Shown piece by piece: positions 24,501 through 35,131 of a stretch of 64,000 bases of DNA. How positions within the stretch are numbered: position 1 is the stretch's first letter; each line of letters starts with the position of its first letter. The position numbers and the translations under genes were made by a program. Where the stretch lies: assembly GCA_039111635.1 (NCBI GenBank), contig JBCAQO010000009.1, positions 1,054,001 through 1,118,000 of the forward strand, in the 5' to 3' direction. The notes under the pieces were generated by a model. That model had not been told where the DNA came from and did not search any database. It worked only from the letters and a program-made list of their open reading frames with translations. The DNA is from Heterobasidion occidentale. Lineage: Eukaryota; Basidiomycota; Agaricomycetes; Russulales; Bondarzewiaceae.

Positions 24501-25160
24501 GCCGGCATGCAGGGTTCTTACTGACACGAAACAGATAATGAGGACATGATGATATTGTGGATAGGGGCAGGTGCCTCGCCGCAGCTGCTTCTCGACATGT
24601 TTGGTGTCGATGATTTCGTGAACCTAGACCCGCATATGGTGAGTCCATGTCTGTTTTGATCCTGAAACACCGTATTCGCTTTGGGACCCTGAATCACCCG
24701 GCGGCATGCTTCCATTCACCGTTATTCTCTCGCTGCACTTACGTCCCGCGTCCAGTCCGAGCTCCCAGTTCTCCAAACGCGCTTGTCGGCGCAGATTCGG
24801 AACATCGTAGCCCAACGACAGACGGAACGAGGCGTCCGCGCCACAAAGATGCTCGTCGCACGACAGAACGTCGATGCGTCCGAAATTGAGTTCAGTGACT
24901 TGCTTGTAGAAGACCAAAACAATGCCTCGCTGTCCTACATTGACTGTGAGCACCTTCTTCCTGCCCGCCGGTGTTGATAGTACGCTCAAGCGCGCATCCT
25001 CGCAGATCTTTCTCTGGTCCACAAGCAAATCGCCGCGGCGGTGAGGGGCCCCTTCGTCTACCCATGTTTGGTTCAAAATGTCTTACAATTTTCACTGTCT
25101 ACCCAGATGCAGAACGGCATCTCCTTGTCCTCTTCTGCGAGTGTGAAAGCAATCTGGTGA
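21536..25160 (+). CDS. SEC24: SEC24-type COPII coat protein (one frame break)
   Basis: Sixteen exons: 21536-21596, 21666-21814, 21872-22138, 22352-22746, 22796-22893, 22946-23051, 23093-23339, 23391-23540, 23602-23886, 23941-24059, 24120-24192, 24247-24462, 24535-24638, 24756-24945, 25006-25040, 25107-25160; about 849 residues. Sec24 is the cargo-binding half of the Sec23/24 inner coat that buds ER-derived vesicles. Visible in order: [13 protein letters not shown], the zinc finger [13 protein letters not shown]...KCNLC (four Cys), the trunk ([28 protein letters not shown]), [18 protein letters not shown], the helical region ([11 protein letters not shown]) and the gelsolin-like end ([13 protein letters not shown]). 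Exon 2 contains one break: [10 protein letters not shown] runs to about 21771 and SHVPLSTT follows one base out of frame. One extra G in CCGGAAGT restores it, and all other exon phases then agree, so an assembly error is the simplest reading. The N-terminal low-complexity tail is short. Confidence 0.92.
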
Positions 25161-25492
25161 CATAGCAGGAACACGCACACTTGGGGTGCCATGGATCTTG
25201 CATATTTAACCTCCTTTTGTGTCTATTTCTCGTAACCAGGCTATCAATGTATGGGAGGTATATTTGCATAGAAAGGAACGACTATCTTCGGCGTAATACT
25301 CGCACAGAAGGGAAACTGAATACATGAGAGGAGATGGATAGAAGAAGAAGAAAAGTAAATGAACAACAAGCGATTAAGGAGTGTGTATAGCCAAACATGT
25401 GCGGCGCCATGACAAAGGAGAGAGTCCTGAGAATGGATTGAATCAAGACGATAGAAAAATACCAAGCATACTAAAAAAAAACTCAATCTGCT
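25161..25492. other. convergent 3' region of SEC24 and NUM1-like genes
   Basis: AT-rich 330-bp spacer between two converging stop codons. It should hold both 3' UTRs and polyadenylation signals. Nothing else seen. Confidence 0.6.
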
Positions 25493-28400
25493 CTACCGAC
25501 CGACCTGCTGACTCGACTCACGAATCGTGCGACCCACTGGCTGCACCGTTTTCGTTGACCGGCGGGTACCGAACCGCAACTTTCCAGAAAATAGCCCGCC
25601 ATCGTGTGACGTCGCGCTCCCCGCGCGCGACCGGAAGGACCATGCGGGAGAAGCAGGACGTGGGGGTTCTACGAGAGGGGCGTCCAGAAGGGTCTGATCG
25701 CGGGTGCGGGAGAGCTCTCGTGGGGGATGCGCATTGGGGGGAAGGCTATGATTGTGTTGATGATGATGGTGATGATGGTGGTGGTGGTCATGCCCGCCGA
25801 CCGTGTGTTTTCCGTCGCAGCACGCCCGCACGTTCTCGAGCCCCTGGAAGCCCTCATCTGACATGGAGTCGTCATGGAGCTCGAAGTCGAGGTCCTCCTC
25901 TTCTTGCCCACCAGGGACATGCTCAAAAGACTTCGTGGGGCTGTAGGGTCCATCCCGGCCCCACCGCAGGTACTCCGCCGCCGGGGTGCCAGAGCGCTTT
26001 CCGATGGAACCGCCGACCGACAGTTGAGACTGACTTCGCTGCCCACGAGGTGTCACGTTCCATGATTCCCCGCTTGTCTGGCCGCTGTGGCCGCTCCGGA
26101 AGCTTTTGGGGCTCGAGAGGAGGCCACCCTGAGCGGGCTGATTATCGTCGTCCGGCAGATCCGAGTGGACAGACAGCGGGCTCAACGGTGCCGCAGGCAT
26201 CGCAGTCCTGTTGGCCATGTTCGCGGGCGACGAGATTGTCATACCGTTCGGTCTTGTGAGAAGGTACTTCAGAGCCTGAGAAGTAGACGGTCAGAAAACG
26301 CAATGGCAACTCCGAATGGTGACGGCCCTACATTTAGCCAGATGTCGTGTCTCTCCTTCGTCGGGGCGGTGATCTTCATCTCCCTCTGAGGCGTGGAGAC
26401 CACCACGCTGTATTGGTAGAGGCCGGGAGGCATCGGGTTGGGATCGAGGACGGATCGGACGGACTCGATGTAGGCTGCAAAGCGAGAGGGGGCATCAGTA
26501 TACCCCGATGCTCGCGATACGGGAGCACGCAGGGTGCTTACCACTCTTCGCGCTGGACTCGATGACATTGGACGAGCCTGGGTCCGCAGAACTCCAATAA
26601 AGCGTCTTGGTGTACGGATGCACCCAGAAGAACCGTTTGTGTCTCTTCTCGCCGTACCCCTTGCCAATCGCGCGCCGAGTGTACTTGTACAAGAACTCGC
26701 CGATCATCGTCTGCGTGATAGCATGGATCACGGTCGGATCGGTCGACCCTGTGCTGCGGGCAGACATATCCGCCACGCGCCCAGGCGTCGTGGCGTGCGC
26801 ATTCGACGGGCCTTGCGACCTGTTGAGGAAGTGTCGGTCGGATGACATGGACGAGCGGCCGGACCCGAGGCTGTGGTCGGACTGCAGCGACGTGCTCGAG
26901 AGCTCTCGCCTTGTCGCGGCCAGCGAAGGACACCATGCTCGGAGGGATGACCTGAGCATACGCCGCCGCATTGGCCGCCGACCTGAAGCTGTTGGTCGAC
27001 GGAGGCTGGCGCAGGCCCTGCTGTGTCGGCGGCATGCTTGAGCCGTGCTGGCGAGGCGAGAACGGTGGCCGAAGGGAGTGGCCGAAGGTGGGCGTCGTCG
27101 CGCGCTGGATGAGTTCAGGGGGCGGCGGCGAGGAGGGGCGCCCAGGCGGGATATCGTATGAGGAGGTGGAAGACGTAGGCATTCTCCTCTCGGGTATAAA
27201 CTGAGGCGGCGGCATGGTACTCGGCGGAGGCGGGAGACGCGGCGGAGGCGGAAGCATCATCATCGGAGGGCGCGTCTTGTCGACGGGTCCGTTGACTGAC
27301 GACGAGAGACGGGAGCGAGAGGTATGGTCGTCCAACGCACCCGACAGTGTCGACTCTATGGACTTGCGGCTGTCTGATTGCGACGTGCGAGGACGAGGGA
27401 TGATTTGGGTGGCCGCAGCCGGGGACGATGGAACGGAGAGCACAGGCAGCGGCGACGACGGCGTCGAGGACGTCGACCCAACATACTGGAACTGCTGAGA
27501 CTGCGAACCGACTCTGAACGCTCCGTATGCAGGCAGAGGCTGCGGCTGAGGCTGAGGCTGAGGCTGAGGCGGCGGCGGCGGCGGCGTGGGGTTCCAAGCA
27601 TCCGTCTGAATCGACATCTCTTTCAGCTCTGGCTTCGGCGGCTCTGGCACAGGCTCTTCCACAAGCACCGCGTCGACGGACTTGGAATCGTACGTGACAA
27701 CGGGAAGAGGGACGTAGACCGACTCCGGCCGTCCAAAGGCCGACGACGCGCGGCTGTCGACGCCCTGGGGACTGGACATCCGCGATGCCTTGATGCTCTC
27801 GCCGTCATCCTCGTCCTCGTCCCCTGACATGTCGTTCTCCGTGAGGTTCTCGATCGAATGGTACTCGTCCATGGAATACGTCGGGGTCGTCAACGCGACG
27901 CTCTGACGCGCGTCGTAGAATTCGGCGTCCGTGTCCGTGTCCGCCCCCGTCTCGGTCGCCGCATCGTCCTCGTCGTCTTCCTCGTCGACGAGCATCACAG
28001 GACGTCCACGCAGAGTGTTATCGCCACTATGGTCACGTGACCAGTCCGCCTGCGTGATCGTGTCGCGGCGACCTGGGGTAGGAGAAAGGATGAGCGTGGG
28101 CGGTACCTCGGCGGTCTGCACGTCCGTGTCGATCTTAAGTGGAACGAATTCAGGGATCGTCTGGGTGTCCGCGTCGGCCTTGATCACCTCGGGTGCGACG
28201 GGGGGAGGCGGCGTCTGCGTGTCGGCATCCAGTGTTTGCGCCGGGGACGTCTGCACCTCAGCTTGCACCAGCACCGGTCTCGGGATCACGATAGGCACGG
28301 GCTCCGGATCCGTCGCGATGCCCATATCAGCGTGAACAACGGGCGCTTCGACGGGCTCGTGCTGAACGCCCATCTCGGATCGCTCCACGACCACGACCAC

Positions 28401-31400
28401 AGGCTCCGGCTCCGGCGCTGGAACGGGCTCGGGCTCGGGCTCAGGCTCGGGGTCCGTCTGCATCGACGTCTCGCACATCTCAACCTTTGGCAACACAGGC
28501 TCGGGCGCGACCTCGATTTCGGGCTCGGGCGCGAGAACAACGGCCGGTTCGAGCACAGGCTCGGGCTCCGGCGGGTCGACCTGAATGCCCATCTCAGATG
28601 TTTCAGGCGACGGAGGCGTGATCTCGATCGGGGGCGGTGGCGGCGGCGGCGGCGGCAGCAACGAGACCTCCGGTTCTGTCTGGCATCCAAACTCGGCAGT
28701 CTCAATAACGGTCTCGGGCTCGGGCTCGGGAGCGTGTTCGGTGACGGTCGCCATGCTCGTGCTCGCGCCCATGCCCATACTCGCGCCGATGCCCATCCCG
28801 AGCCCGAGCTCCGCAGCGAGCGCCTCGGGCTGGCCCACGAGCGACGGCGGGCGCGCCTCCTGGTACGCCGCCCCGCCCCTCCGCCGCGGGATCGCGCGCG
28901 CGACCGCCTGGCGCAGCGGGCTGCGGTTGTACGGGAGCGAGCCGGACGACGACGAGCGCCGGAGGATGTTCGCGAACGCGGGGTCCATCCCGTCGATGCT
29001 CGTGATGCTCGTGCGGTTCGACGCGAGCGAGTCGCGCTTCCACCGCTCGTCCTCGTACTCCATCATCATCTGCAGCTCCCGATCGCGATCTCGACCCGGT
29101 TCCGGCTCCTCGTCCGCCTCGGCATCGCCGTTCGTGAATCTCAGGGGGAGCGGCGGGACGGGCGGGGGCGGCGTGCTCGTGATGGCGGCGCCGAAGTCCT
29201 CGTCCAGGTCCTCGTCGTACTCGGACGCAGGGCTGCGCGCGGCCTTCTCCAGCCTCTGCTGCAGCGTGAGGCCTCCGCGGCCCCTGCCCCGCACGGAGCC
29301 GCGCCCTCTGCCGACGCGGAACGGCGTCGTCTTGCGCTTCCTCTGCCCCGTGACCGGCGTCGAGGTCTGGTTCTGCCCGTCCTGCTCGCCGTCGCTGACG
29401 TCCTCCTCCGCGCCGAGCCCGCCGCCGACCGCGGGCGACTGGTCCAGCCGCCGGCGGTACTCGATCTTGAGCTCCTTCTCGCGCTGCAGCGTGCTCTTCA
29501 GCGTGTTGATCTGCCGCTGTGCGTGCGCGAGGCGCTGCTGGAGCGCCTCCATCTCGTTGCTCGGGTGATTCGGCGCGAGGAACGGCTTCGAGGGCGACGG
29601 CTCCGGCGACGAGTCGTACTCGCCGTCCACCGAGAACATCGTGGACGTGTCCTGCCGCTTGCGGTTCGTCGACGCCGCGCTGAACACGTCGTCGTCCTGC
29701 GCGTCTTGCGGTGTGAGCAAGTCGGACCGCTCCCGCCCGTCGGGCGTCAGCGGAGATCCGAACCGCGGGAGCCGCCGGCCCTGCCGCGCCATCTCTGTCT
29801 TGAGGTTGTCGACGTTCTGCTGGAGGTCCGACTTGTCGCGCTGGAGGCTCGCGACCTGCCTCCGGGCCTGGGCGACATCGGTCTCGTGCTTTGCCTTGAG
29901 CTCGTCGAACGCAATCTTGACGCGCTCGGCGTCGGTCTTGTGCTGATCCGTCGCCTCGCGGGACTGATTCAACAGCTTTGTAAGGCGCTTGTGTTCGCCC
30001 TCGAGCCGCTGGACCGATGCTTGAGAGTCGCCCAGATGTGCGCGCAGTTCCTGAAGGGTCACTTCGAGATTCCAGTTCTCCTCCTTGTACTTGTCTGGAC
30101 CAATCTCAGCGCGAATCTAGACCGCAATCTAGGCAGGGAAGCTCACCGGTGTGTTGCTCTTGGGTCTTGAGCGCGTTGCGAAGGCTTTCCACGGACCTTT
30201 CGAGGTCATCTTTCTCCTCTTTCATGTCCTGGATCGCCTTGTCGCGCTCCCCGAGCAAGCTCTGCAGACGTCTGACCTCGGTCAAGAGACCACTCCCGAT
30301 TTCGAACGCGAATTCTGGGCGTCGGTCGTCGTCACTGGGCGGCGCAAAAAAAAAACAATAAGACGTAAAACTAACCGACGTCATCGGCACGGTGGGCGGC
30401 GTTCTTGGCTCGCCTCGACGACTGAGCTGCCGAAGTTCCAGCGGTGGGCTTGGGACGCTCCGGTTCCTCGCGAGACATCTCCAAGTTCTCAAACTGGGGC
30501 GACGGCGGGCCGCCATTAGCCAGTCGCTGAGGAAACAATGTCAGTAAATCTCTGGAAAAGCACGCGCAAGCCCATTCAGGAAAAACAGGCACAAAAGTAC
30601 GCGCGGTGAGAAGTCGGGATGCAGTGTCGTCGCATGAGAAGTATAAGTCACGGAGAGAGAAATTCTCCCGTGCCTGCTTCTCAGGTGGCAAGGTATATGA
30701 GACCGTTACGACGCAGAAGGTGTTCGCGTGAGACGCAAAAATCGTGCATCCGCAACAAAGCATTTCCTGGCTGCACTTGTTCGGGGCAGTGCTGGCTGCA
30801 TCAAGTGGGAAATGAGGCTATTGCCGCGCATCCCAGCTTGCGCCTCGCCCCGATGCGAGCGTGCGCTCATTCATTCTCACTGCTTGTCGGCGCTTGCCGA
30901 GAACACGTTGGTGGTGCGATAGTCATCATCATCGCACCGCATCGGAGTGCAGAGTAGATGCTGGAAATGCGATTGCGGCGTCGTGTGCCACCTGCCGACG
31001 GGCCCCATGGAGAACGGGCCATGCCGGTCGCGATGAGACCAAAAGGGTCGACGAGCGGATAAACGAGCGGAAGCGAAGAGGAAACTCCTCGCTGTTTTTT
31101 TTCGGAGAGGCCCGCACGTACTGCGCGGCCTGCACAGCAAGGCTAAAAGGCACCGAGAGAAGATCGTGTGCCAGAATAGAGCGATGCAAAGAGAGAGAGA
31201 GAAAGAGAGAGAGAAAGAGATGGGAGGGATGGACAGACCTTTGAGCCAAACGCACTGGAGAGCTGCACGTTCTCCGCCTCCCACGTGGAGACCGATTCAG
31301 CGAGCTGGCGATAACGCTCGCGCATGTCTGCATCGATCTCGACGTCCTCGCCCTTGTCGGCATCCATCTCCTGGAGCTGCCTGACGCGCTCCTCGAGCTC

Positions 31401-31685
31401 GACCTGCTGGGCCAGGACACGCTGCCCGAGCGCGCCGGCCTGCTGCAGCTGCTTCTCCTTGGTATCGAGTAGGGTCTGAAGGTAATGGCGCATGTCGCCG
31501 GTATTAGAAGAATGGGAAAGAAAGTCTGACATTTTTGAGTGGTGGGTGTGTGTGGGCAGGCCGCCGTCTGAGAAGGTGGCCATGCCGTCGCCACGAGGCG
31601 AAGGGGAGGAGAAGGGAGGGGTGGTGGAGGGGGGTGGAGAGGCCGTGGCCGTCGACGACAGACAAGTTGAACGTGCTCGGGACAC
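25493..31685 (-). CDS. NUM1: NUM1/ApsA-like cortical dynein anchor with PH domain
   Basis: Seven exons: 31685-31239, 30526-30376, 30314-30147, 30094-26952, 26902-26542, 26474-26332, 26275-25493; about 1731 residues. Family members (yeast Num1, Aspergillus ApsA, fission yeast Mcp5) sit at the plasma membrane and anchor dynein for nuclear migration. Visible: N-terminal and central coiled coils (heptad-like, e.g. LQQAGALGQRVLAQQVEL; LQRDKSDLQQNVDNLKTE), an Arg/Gly-rich GRGRGSVRGRGRGG patch, a Glu/Pro-rich zone with about ten QT/QVD-type motifs (28695-27600), proline-rich linkers, then the Mcp5-type PH domain from IGEFLYKYTRRAIGKGY to ERHDIWLN. A tail with a ten-His run (HDHHHHHHHHHHQHNH) follows. 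Between about 26950 and 26890 the frame shifts by one. The model here uses a weak 49-nt intron (GTCATC...GAGAG); a lost base is equally possible. The start may instead be the internal Met at 31583 (MATFSDGG). Confidence 0.88.
27600..28700 (-). other. ladder of about ten LC8-like motifs in the NUM1-like protein
   Basis: Within the Glu/Pro-rich part of the NUM1-like protein the following short phrases recur at intervals: FGCQTE, MGIQVD, SMQTDP, MGVQHE, MGIATD, AEVQTS, ADTQTP, ADTQTI, TDVQTA, MSIQTD. Dynein light chain LC8 recognises TQT and GIQVD-type eight-residue segments in disordered partners, so the phrases fit a multivalent LC8-binding region. The repetition is seen directly; binding is inferred. 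Confidence 0.5.
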
Positions 31686-33321
31686 GCGCTCTGGCCCGGG
31701 CCTTTCCCACGCCTCCTGCGCCCGCCACCGCCGCCACTTGCTGAGTGCTCGTGAGTTGAAGTTTGAAGTTACTAGTTACTCGAGTCGTTCGCGTGCTCGC
31801 CCGCTGTTCTCTTCGGCACGCCCAAGCCAGACGATCCGCGTGATCCCCCGTGCGCCGTGATCCTCCCTGTCATCCACGTCCTCTGCGGACTTCATCGCCT
31901 GCGCCCCTAATCGCCGACCACCCGCCTTGTCAGGCTTCCGCTGCAACTCTCCTGGCGGAACCGCAATATCTCGCAATATGCCCCGTTATGTGGCTGCACC
32001 GGCCACCCATCCATCCATCCACCCTCTTCATCCACGCGCCCAACACAAGTCCACCCCAATGCGTCAGCAACCAATTCCATCGCGCGCGCGACATATCCCC
32101 GTCCACACCTTCCTTCGGCGCCCCCGTTGGATGCTATCAAGGGACCCGCCCTCTTCATTATTCTTCATTGACAGCTCTCTCTTGCCGATCGCGTGCCGAC
32201 ACCGCACACGACTCTATGCGCCTTGAAACAGGCAGGCCCCCACCAGCACCTCCTCGACGGCGACGATGCTGTCCTATTGCCCATCAGCACATATCACATA
32301 GTCGCCTCGCGCAGCTCCTCGCCTGCTAATCCCTATCAAAGCGGTCCTGGCTCGCCTCCGGACGGACGCCATGCCGTCGAGCTGGGCTCCTGCTCTGCCC
32401 TCTTTCGTCCCCTCCAGCTTGCGCCTCCTGGGCTTTCCGCTCCCACAGACGCACCCGCTGCCCGCGATGCCCTCATCCGCTTTACTCCGCTGGGCCTCAC
32501 CTGCCCCGAATGGCGTGCGCACCCCAAACAGCCTCCACACCCTGGATAGCCTACGCACCCTCCCTCGGTGCACCGTGCATACATGGTTGTATTGGGCGTC
32601 TGCCGCGCCTTGACGCGACTCCATCCGTCCATTCGTCCGTCTCCGTCCGTGCCGTAACGGCCGCCTGGTTGCTACCGTGCAGATAGCACCCACCTCCGCG
32701 TCCGAGCTGCAGCCCCAACCATGACCGCACAGCTCCTGAACGAGCCGCCAGGCGCCCGCCCGACGCCACAAGCCATCAACCCCGAGGACCCGCCCCTTCG
32801 GCTGCGCCTCGTCTTTATCATCCTCTGCCTCTGCCCGCCGCCGTATCTACATCCACACACATACGCTCGCACAAATCAGGGCACCTGCGCAGCGAGTGTA
32901 TGCGCGCGCGTAATGCTCCGATGTCCATGTCGTCCTGCGAGGGTCCACTTATTCATCCCAGCCAAACCGAAAACCCACCTCACTCGGATCTACTCTGCGC
33001 TTGCCGAGTTCAGGGCCAACACCGATGCCGATGCCGACACTTATTTCAATCGAGCTTGAATAAATTTTAAGTTGCCGGACGCTTCTCGACATGAGTGTTC
33101 GTAAGCTACATAACGTCGCCTCTTCGTACATCATAGCCTCCCCTGATTCTATTCTACCGGTACACTAGATAGGCGAGCCATGGTATATAAGGAGTCCAGG
33201 GCATGTCGCCGCCAAGAAAAGACGCACATATATACACGGTGAGGAAGGCGAGAAAAGGAAAGGAAAGCACTGCGGCGATGTAAGCGAGAGCGTCAGCGAG
33301 TCAGTAAGTGCGGGATGGTGA
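31686..33321. other. NUM1 promoter side and 3' spacer of the 33-35 kb gene
   Basis: GC-rich sequence with many overlapping frames on both strands, none with recognisable content. A 165-codon minus frame at 32274-32771 and a plus frame at 32193-32549 overlap each other antisense and look like composition effects. No gene called. Confidence 0.4.
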
Positions 33322-35131
33322 TCAGGGGTAGAACGTAGTGTGGTCTATCGACCGCCGAGACAGGGACGACGAATAGGAAGGCATTCCGGCCAACGCGCTG
33401 CCGGGGATCGTCGCGGACGAGACATAACGGTCGTGGTACTGCCCGATCAGGAATGTGGCACAGAGCAGTCATCAGCGTGTATCCCCACCTGGCCGCGCTC
33501 CCAGCACGGGCGAAGCGAAAGCGAACACCACTGACCTCATACGGGTCTGAATATTCCGCGCTCGCGGCCGTGGCGCCCGTCGTCGTCCGAGACGGGAGCA
33601 TCATCGGGCTCGTCCCGTACCTCCGGTGGCCGTCTATGTATGTGGTCGGCGCGGGCCGTGCGCGCGGGTGGCTCGTGCTATTGATATGGCTCCGCTCGTC
33701 GTCGACGTACCCCGTGTCGAAGGTTCTGTGGGTGTGGCCGTGGCCGTGATTGTGCCCGTGGCCATGTCCATACCGCTGGTACGCCCCTGTCGCGCCGCAC
33801 CGATCGATCCGCAAGCAGACACACCACAAGAAAAAACCATCACGTCAGCACGCTGCTTTGCTCCTCCCGAAATCGCTCGCGCGCCCGCGCCCGCGCTCGC
33901 GCCCTCGAAGCGAAACCGCGCCCGAGCACTCACCTACAGGTTCCCCTGATGGGCTCGCGCTGCCGCCGCCCTCCGCCAGCGCGTTTCCGAACATCACCTG
34001 TGCGTGCGACTGCGACGAATGGGCCTGCGCCTGTGACTGGGACGCCGTCAAGAGCGGGTACGCTGCCATCTCGCTTGGAAGCTCGTAGCCCACCCGCCGC
34101 CCTGCAACCCCCCACCTCCGCCCTGCGCCTGCAGCCCTACAGGCGATCCCCTGCGATCCATCCCGCGCTGCCGTGGGCGCCGTAGCAGCTCGCGCCGGGC
34201 GACGACACCCCCGGGGAGAGCTTGCGCAGGAGGAGGCCGTTCGGCGGCGGGGACGGCGTGCGCGTAGCGAGCGCGCCGTCGAGCGCGAGCTGGAACTCGA
34301 ACACGCTGCCTTCTCCTCGAGCGCGGTGGCCTCCGCCGCGGGGGACGCGCGCGCGGCGGGCCCGCCGAACGCGCCCTGCGCCGCGAAGGGGTTCAGGCGG
34401 AAGACGCCCATCATCTGGCGCATCTCGGTGGACGCCTGCGTCGCGCGGAGCGGCACCTGGCTCTCGGTCTGTGCGTGCGCGTGCGCGGAGGACTGCGCGG
34501 GGGCGGTCTCGTGCACGAACGGGTCGTGTGGGGGGTCTTCTTGCTCTATTTTGACGGCGGGCGAGCGCCGTGCGGGGCGGGGCGGGCGGGGCGCTGAGCG
34601 CGCAAGCGGCGGCGGCGGCGGCGGCGACGTGGGGATGTCTTGGTCGAGGGTGTAGATGGCATTGCCGAGGGAATATTTGGAGGAGGCGCGGTGGGTTGTT
34701 GCGTGGCTCGAAGAGTATGGGGAGGTATAGGGGGAGGCGGAGAGGGACGGGGGCGAGAGGGTGTGCGCGAGGTCTGTGCGCTGAGACGATTCGGGGTATT
34801 CAGAGGCGTAAGAGGAGGCCGAGTCGGAGCCTGCGTATCCTGGCTGGTAGTGGTCCGCGTTTTTACTCGGCTGGGGGTAGAGCGACGGGGGAAAGGTGCT
34901 GTCGGTTGACCAGGTTGACGAGGACGAGGACGGAGAGAGGATCCAGGAGGAGAGCTGGGTGGGGACGCCGTCGGGGTATGCCGAGGACGGTCTGGGATTG
35001 GGATGGGTGGACGGCCAGGCGGGGTCTGGGAGGGCCATGGACGGGGACTGTCTGGTGTCGACGCCGTGGTAGTATATATTTCTCGTGAAGGGCAGACGAC
35101 GGTCGGTGAACATGGGAGGAGCGACGGCCAT
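33322..35131 (-). CDS. Ser/Pro/His-rich protein of unknown function
   Basis: Model of three exons: 35131-33934, 33786-33536, 33438-33322, with GTGAGT...CGACAG and GTCAGT...GGGCAG introns. The protein starts MAVAPPMFTDRRLPFTRN (chosen over the Met at 35191 for its better context). It is Ser/Tyr/Pro-rich with a proline run, then a KIEQEDPP segment resembling SUMO sites. Exon 2 has a HGHGHNHGHGHTH tract and exon 3 ends DHTTFYP. No domain recognised; the composition is that of a disordered regulatory protein. Inside exon 1 the most protein-like frame changes at least twice, near 34312 (EEK to GSVFEFQLALDG) and between 34170 and 34090 (G-rich), each repaired by one added G in a G run. I treat these as probable assembly errors; if real, the gene is broken. 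Confidence 0.6.

Noticed and set aside
28236..30170. 644-codon plus-strand frame rich in Arg, Leu and His
   Set aside because: It is antisense to the large NUM1-like exon. The other strand has coiled coils, a PH domain and correct splicing; this frame is a composition shadow.
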